Below, piece after piece: positions 62,447 to 64,000 of a DNA stretch of 64,000 nucleotides. Within the stretch, counting starts at the first letter, position 1. Each line of letters starts with the position of its first letter. The notes beneath the pieces are model-generated. The model was not told where the DNA came from and did not search any database. It saw only the letters and a list, made by a program, of their open reading frames with translations. Both the position numbers and the translations under genes were made by a program. This stretch comes from Pedobacter psychroterrae (lineage in GTDB: Bacteria > Bacteroidota > Bacteroidia > Sphingobacteriales > Sphingobacteriaceae): assembly GCF_004331695.1 (NCBI RefSeq), contig NZ_SJSL01000002.1, forward strand, positions 124,001 through 188,000, given 5' to 3'.

Positions 62447-64000
62447 TTGAAAAAAACGCTGTTGCTTATTGGCCTGTTCGTGGCTGTGCTTTCCTCCTGC
62501 AAGTGGTTTCAGGAACCTCCGCCTGTGGGACTGATGCTGTCAAAGCATTTTAACAATAAGCTATACAAGAAATTTGATACGGCAGCGTATAATGTGGTAG
62601 TCAGGAGGCACCTGGATTCTATTGGCAAGCAGTTGTTAAATCCGAAAACTTTGAAGGCTTACTATTATTCTAAAGACTTTGAGCCAATGCTGGTGATCAA
62701 ATACTTTGATAATGGAGGATTGGATACGCTGAAAGCATACATTGAGAAGGCTGAGCTTCATGGATTTAGTAAAGATAACTTTAGATATGAGCAGTTAAGC
62801 AAAGTGTTGGCTCTGCTGGATTCCGGTAAGTTTAAAAACATAGAGGAAGTGTATCCTGTGATAGCAGATCTGGAATTGAACACTGCGGAGGCACTGGTGA
62901 AGTACCACAACTTCGTTTACTATGGTGTTGTAAATCCGCGCAAAATATTAAGTAAATACAATATACCGGTGAAGCGGCCGGATAGTTTGTCGATCATTAA
63001 AGTATTGGCTACGGAGAACATGGTTCAGTTGCTGAGGGACATCCAGCCGGCTTCTGCGGATTATAAAATGTTTCAGAAGGAGCTGAAAAGTTATCTTGAT
63101 ACCATTTCGCGCGGAGAGCGGATGAAAAGGGCTGGGATAGCAAAGGCACAAAAAACCGGAACTGCGGGTGCAAGCAATAGTGCAAGCTGGTTGGTTGCCA
63201 TCGAAGGCGACAGTACTTTACCTGCGGGTGATAATAAGTTAGCCGGGGCAGGGAATAGGTTGAAGACCATTCTGGTAAGTATGGAGCGGTTGAGGTGGAA
63301 ATTGCCGGAAAAGGGCGCTGAATACATACAGGTAAATATTCCTGATTTTACGCTGACCTGGTTTGATGGTAAAGACACCGTGTCGTACATGAAAGTATGT
63401 GTGGGCGGCAAGCGTGAGGAAGGATTTGAAGAGAAGGTAAAGTTGTATCTGCAGACTGGAAAACTGGAAGATAAGCCTAAAAACCACCAGACACCTATGT
63501 TGTTTGGTAAGCTCAATTCGATACAGGTCAATCCGATCTGGAACATCCCTGTGAGTATTGCGAGGAGCGAGATCTACTATCTGGCGCTCAAAGACAGGTA
63601 TTATTTATCAAATAATAATATTCAGGTGTATTATAAAGACAGGTTGATAAGGGATCCTGATACAATACAATGGCGTAAGTATAAGCGGGAAAAGCTTCCG
63701 TTTAAATTTAAACAAGGCTCGGGGAGTGGAAATGCGCTGGGTAAGTTTAAGTTCGTTTACGATGCCAGCTCAACTATCTATCTGCACGATACGAATAATA
63801 AAACTGCGTTTAAGCTGGCAGACCGGGCCATCAGTCATGGTTGTGTGCGGGTAGAGCGGCCATTGGAGTTTGCTGAGAAGCTGGTGAAAGATAAATACCA
63901 GTACGATCAGTTGAGGATGGAGGTAAACCTGCCACCTCTCGATACTACCCGGATGGAGTTTTATAAAAGAAAGCTGGCTAAAAAAGCGGATACAGTTAAT
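62447..64000 (+). CDS. L,D-transpeptidase of the YcbB/LdtD type, lipoprotein, 3-prime end missing
   Basis: The frame is open from TTG 62447 to the right edge (518 codons) with no stop. It starts LKKTLLLIGLFVAVLSSCKW, whose LSSC lipobox predicts an outer-membrane or periplasmic lipoprotein. A long helical region follows (about 40-230), with an inserted region, and then the YkuD catalytic domain: IPDFTLTWFDG, TPMLFGKLNSIQVNP and the catalytic SHGCVRVERP with C466. The order and length match YcbB-type enzymes that make 3-3 peptidoglycan cross-links. The gene is absent from ordinary ORF tracks because it has no stop inside the window. It reads without frame breaks. Confidence 0.85.
   Translation, partial: MKKTLLLIGLFVAVLSSCKWFQEPPPVGLMLSKHFNNKLYKKFDTAAYNVVVRRHLDSIGKQLLNPKTLKAYYYSKDFEPMLVIKYFDNGGLDTLKAYIEKAELHGFSKDNFRYEQLSKVLALLDSGKFKNIEEVYPVIADLELNTAEALVKYHNFVYYGVVNPRKILSKYNIPVKRPDSLSIIKVLATENMVQLLRDIQPASADYKMFQKELKSYLDTISRGERMKRAGIAKAQKTGTAGASNSASWLVAIEGDSTLPAGDNKLAGAGNRLKTILVSMERLRWKLPEKGAEYIQVNIPDFTLTWFDGKDTVSYMKVCVGGKREEGFEEKVKLYLQTGKLEDKPKNHQTPMLFGKLNSIQVNPIWNIPVSIARSEIYYLALKDRYYLSNNNIQVYYKDRLIRDPDTIQWRKYKREKLPFKFKQGSGSGNALGKFKFVYDASSTIYLHDTNNKTAFKLADRAISHGCVRVERPLEFAEKLVKDKYQYDQLRMEVNLPPLDTTRMEFYKRKLAKKADTVN

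Overview
This window reads as chromosomal DNA from a Bacteroidota bacterium, most likely of the family Sphingobacteriaceae (Pedobacter-like). The lineage call rests on several things seen together: GldC, a secreted protein with a gliding-motility-associated C-terminal (type B T9SS) domain, TonB-plug and CarboxypepD_reg-like modules, a DUF3810 protein, a 6-bladed beta-propeller protein next to an outer-membrane barrel protein, and repeated promoter boxes matching the Bacteroidota -7 consensus TAnnTTTG. No tRNA, rRNA, CRISPR array, insertion sequence or prophage was recognised, and no stretch over 300 bases lacks a gene or a described element.

Layout. 1-6.6 kb: the tail of a DUF4397 protein, a DedA membrane protein, then leftward genes for an S1/P1-type zinc nuclease or phospholipase, the Fe-S chaperone HscA, a DUF3810 membrane metalloprotein and a dihydroorotase. 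6.7-25.4 kb: a rightward region with two kinds of cytochrome c maturation machinery, a fused CcsBA (System II) and a scattered CcmB/C/D/E/F set (System I). These are interspersed with a DEAD-box helicase, GldC, exonuclease III, a TlpA/ResA-like thioredoxin, a DUF433/PIN-like toxin-antitoxin pair, glutamate dehydrogenase and MsrA, and end in a DUF2520-ferredoxin-IscX-KdsC run. 25.4-34.3 kb: Maf, a Ppx/GppA phosphatase, DnaJ-GrpE, an FtsE-type ATPase, a T9SS cargo protein, a LuxC-like acyl-CoA reductase opposite a 2x[4Fe-4S] ferredoxin, and a universal stress protein.

34.3-52.1 kb is the most unusual region. An NlpC/P60 peptidase is followed by two tandem genes of about 1,900 codons each. Each encodes a secreted alpha-2-macroglobulin-like protein with an intact CxEQ thioester motif and an inserted CarboxypepD_reg plus TonB-plug (SusC-like) segment, but no beta-barrel. 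A small gene, a 6-bladed beta-propeller gene and an outer-membrane barrel gene follow. Then come the decayed relic of a third alpha-2-macroglobulin gene (only its C-terminal end and perhaps its leader survive), a paralogue of the small gene, and a nucleotidyltransferase gene. This looks like a duplicated and partly decayed module.

52.1-60.4 kb is a complete leftward histidine operon, hisG-D-C-B-H-A-F-IE, with a WD40 gene at its tail. Ahead of hisG lie a well-formed promoter (TTG, 19 nt, TATATTTG) and a 20-codon leader ORF containing HHLHLHH with small hairpins, a strong candidate for histidine attenuation. 60.5-64 kb holds a DUF3267 membrane protein, a methyltransferase and two divergent L,D-transpeptidase genes, the second running off the right edge.

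A window-wide feature is that TAnnTTTG boxes lie only 4-7 nt upstream of several start codons (hscA, dihydroorotase, DEAD-box helicase, ccmB, the ftsE operon), which predicts leaderless or nearly leaderless mRNAs. All functional calls come from reading motifs by eye; no database search or structure prediction was run.
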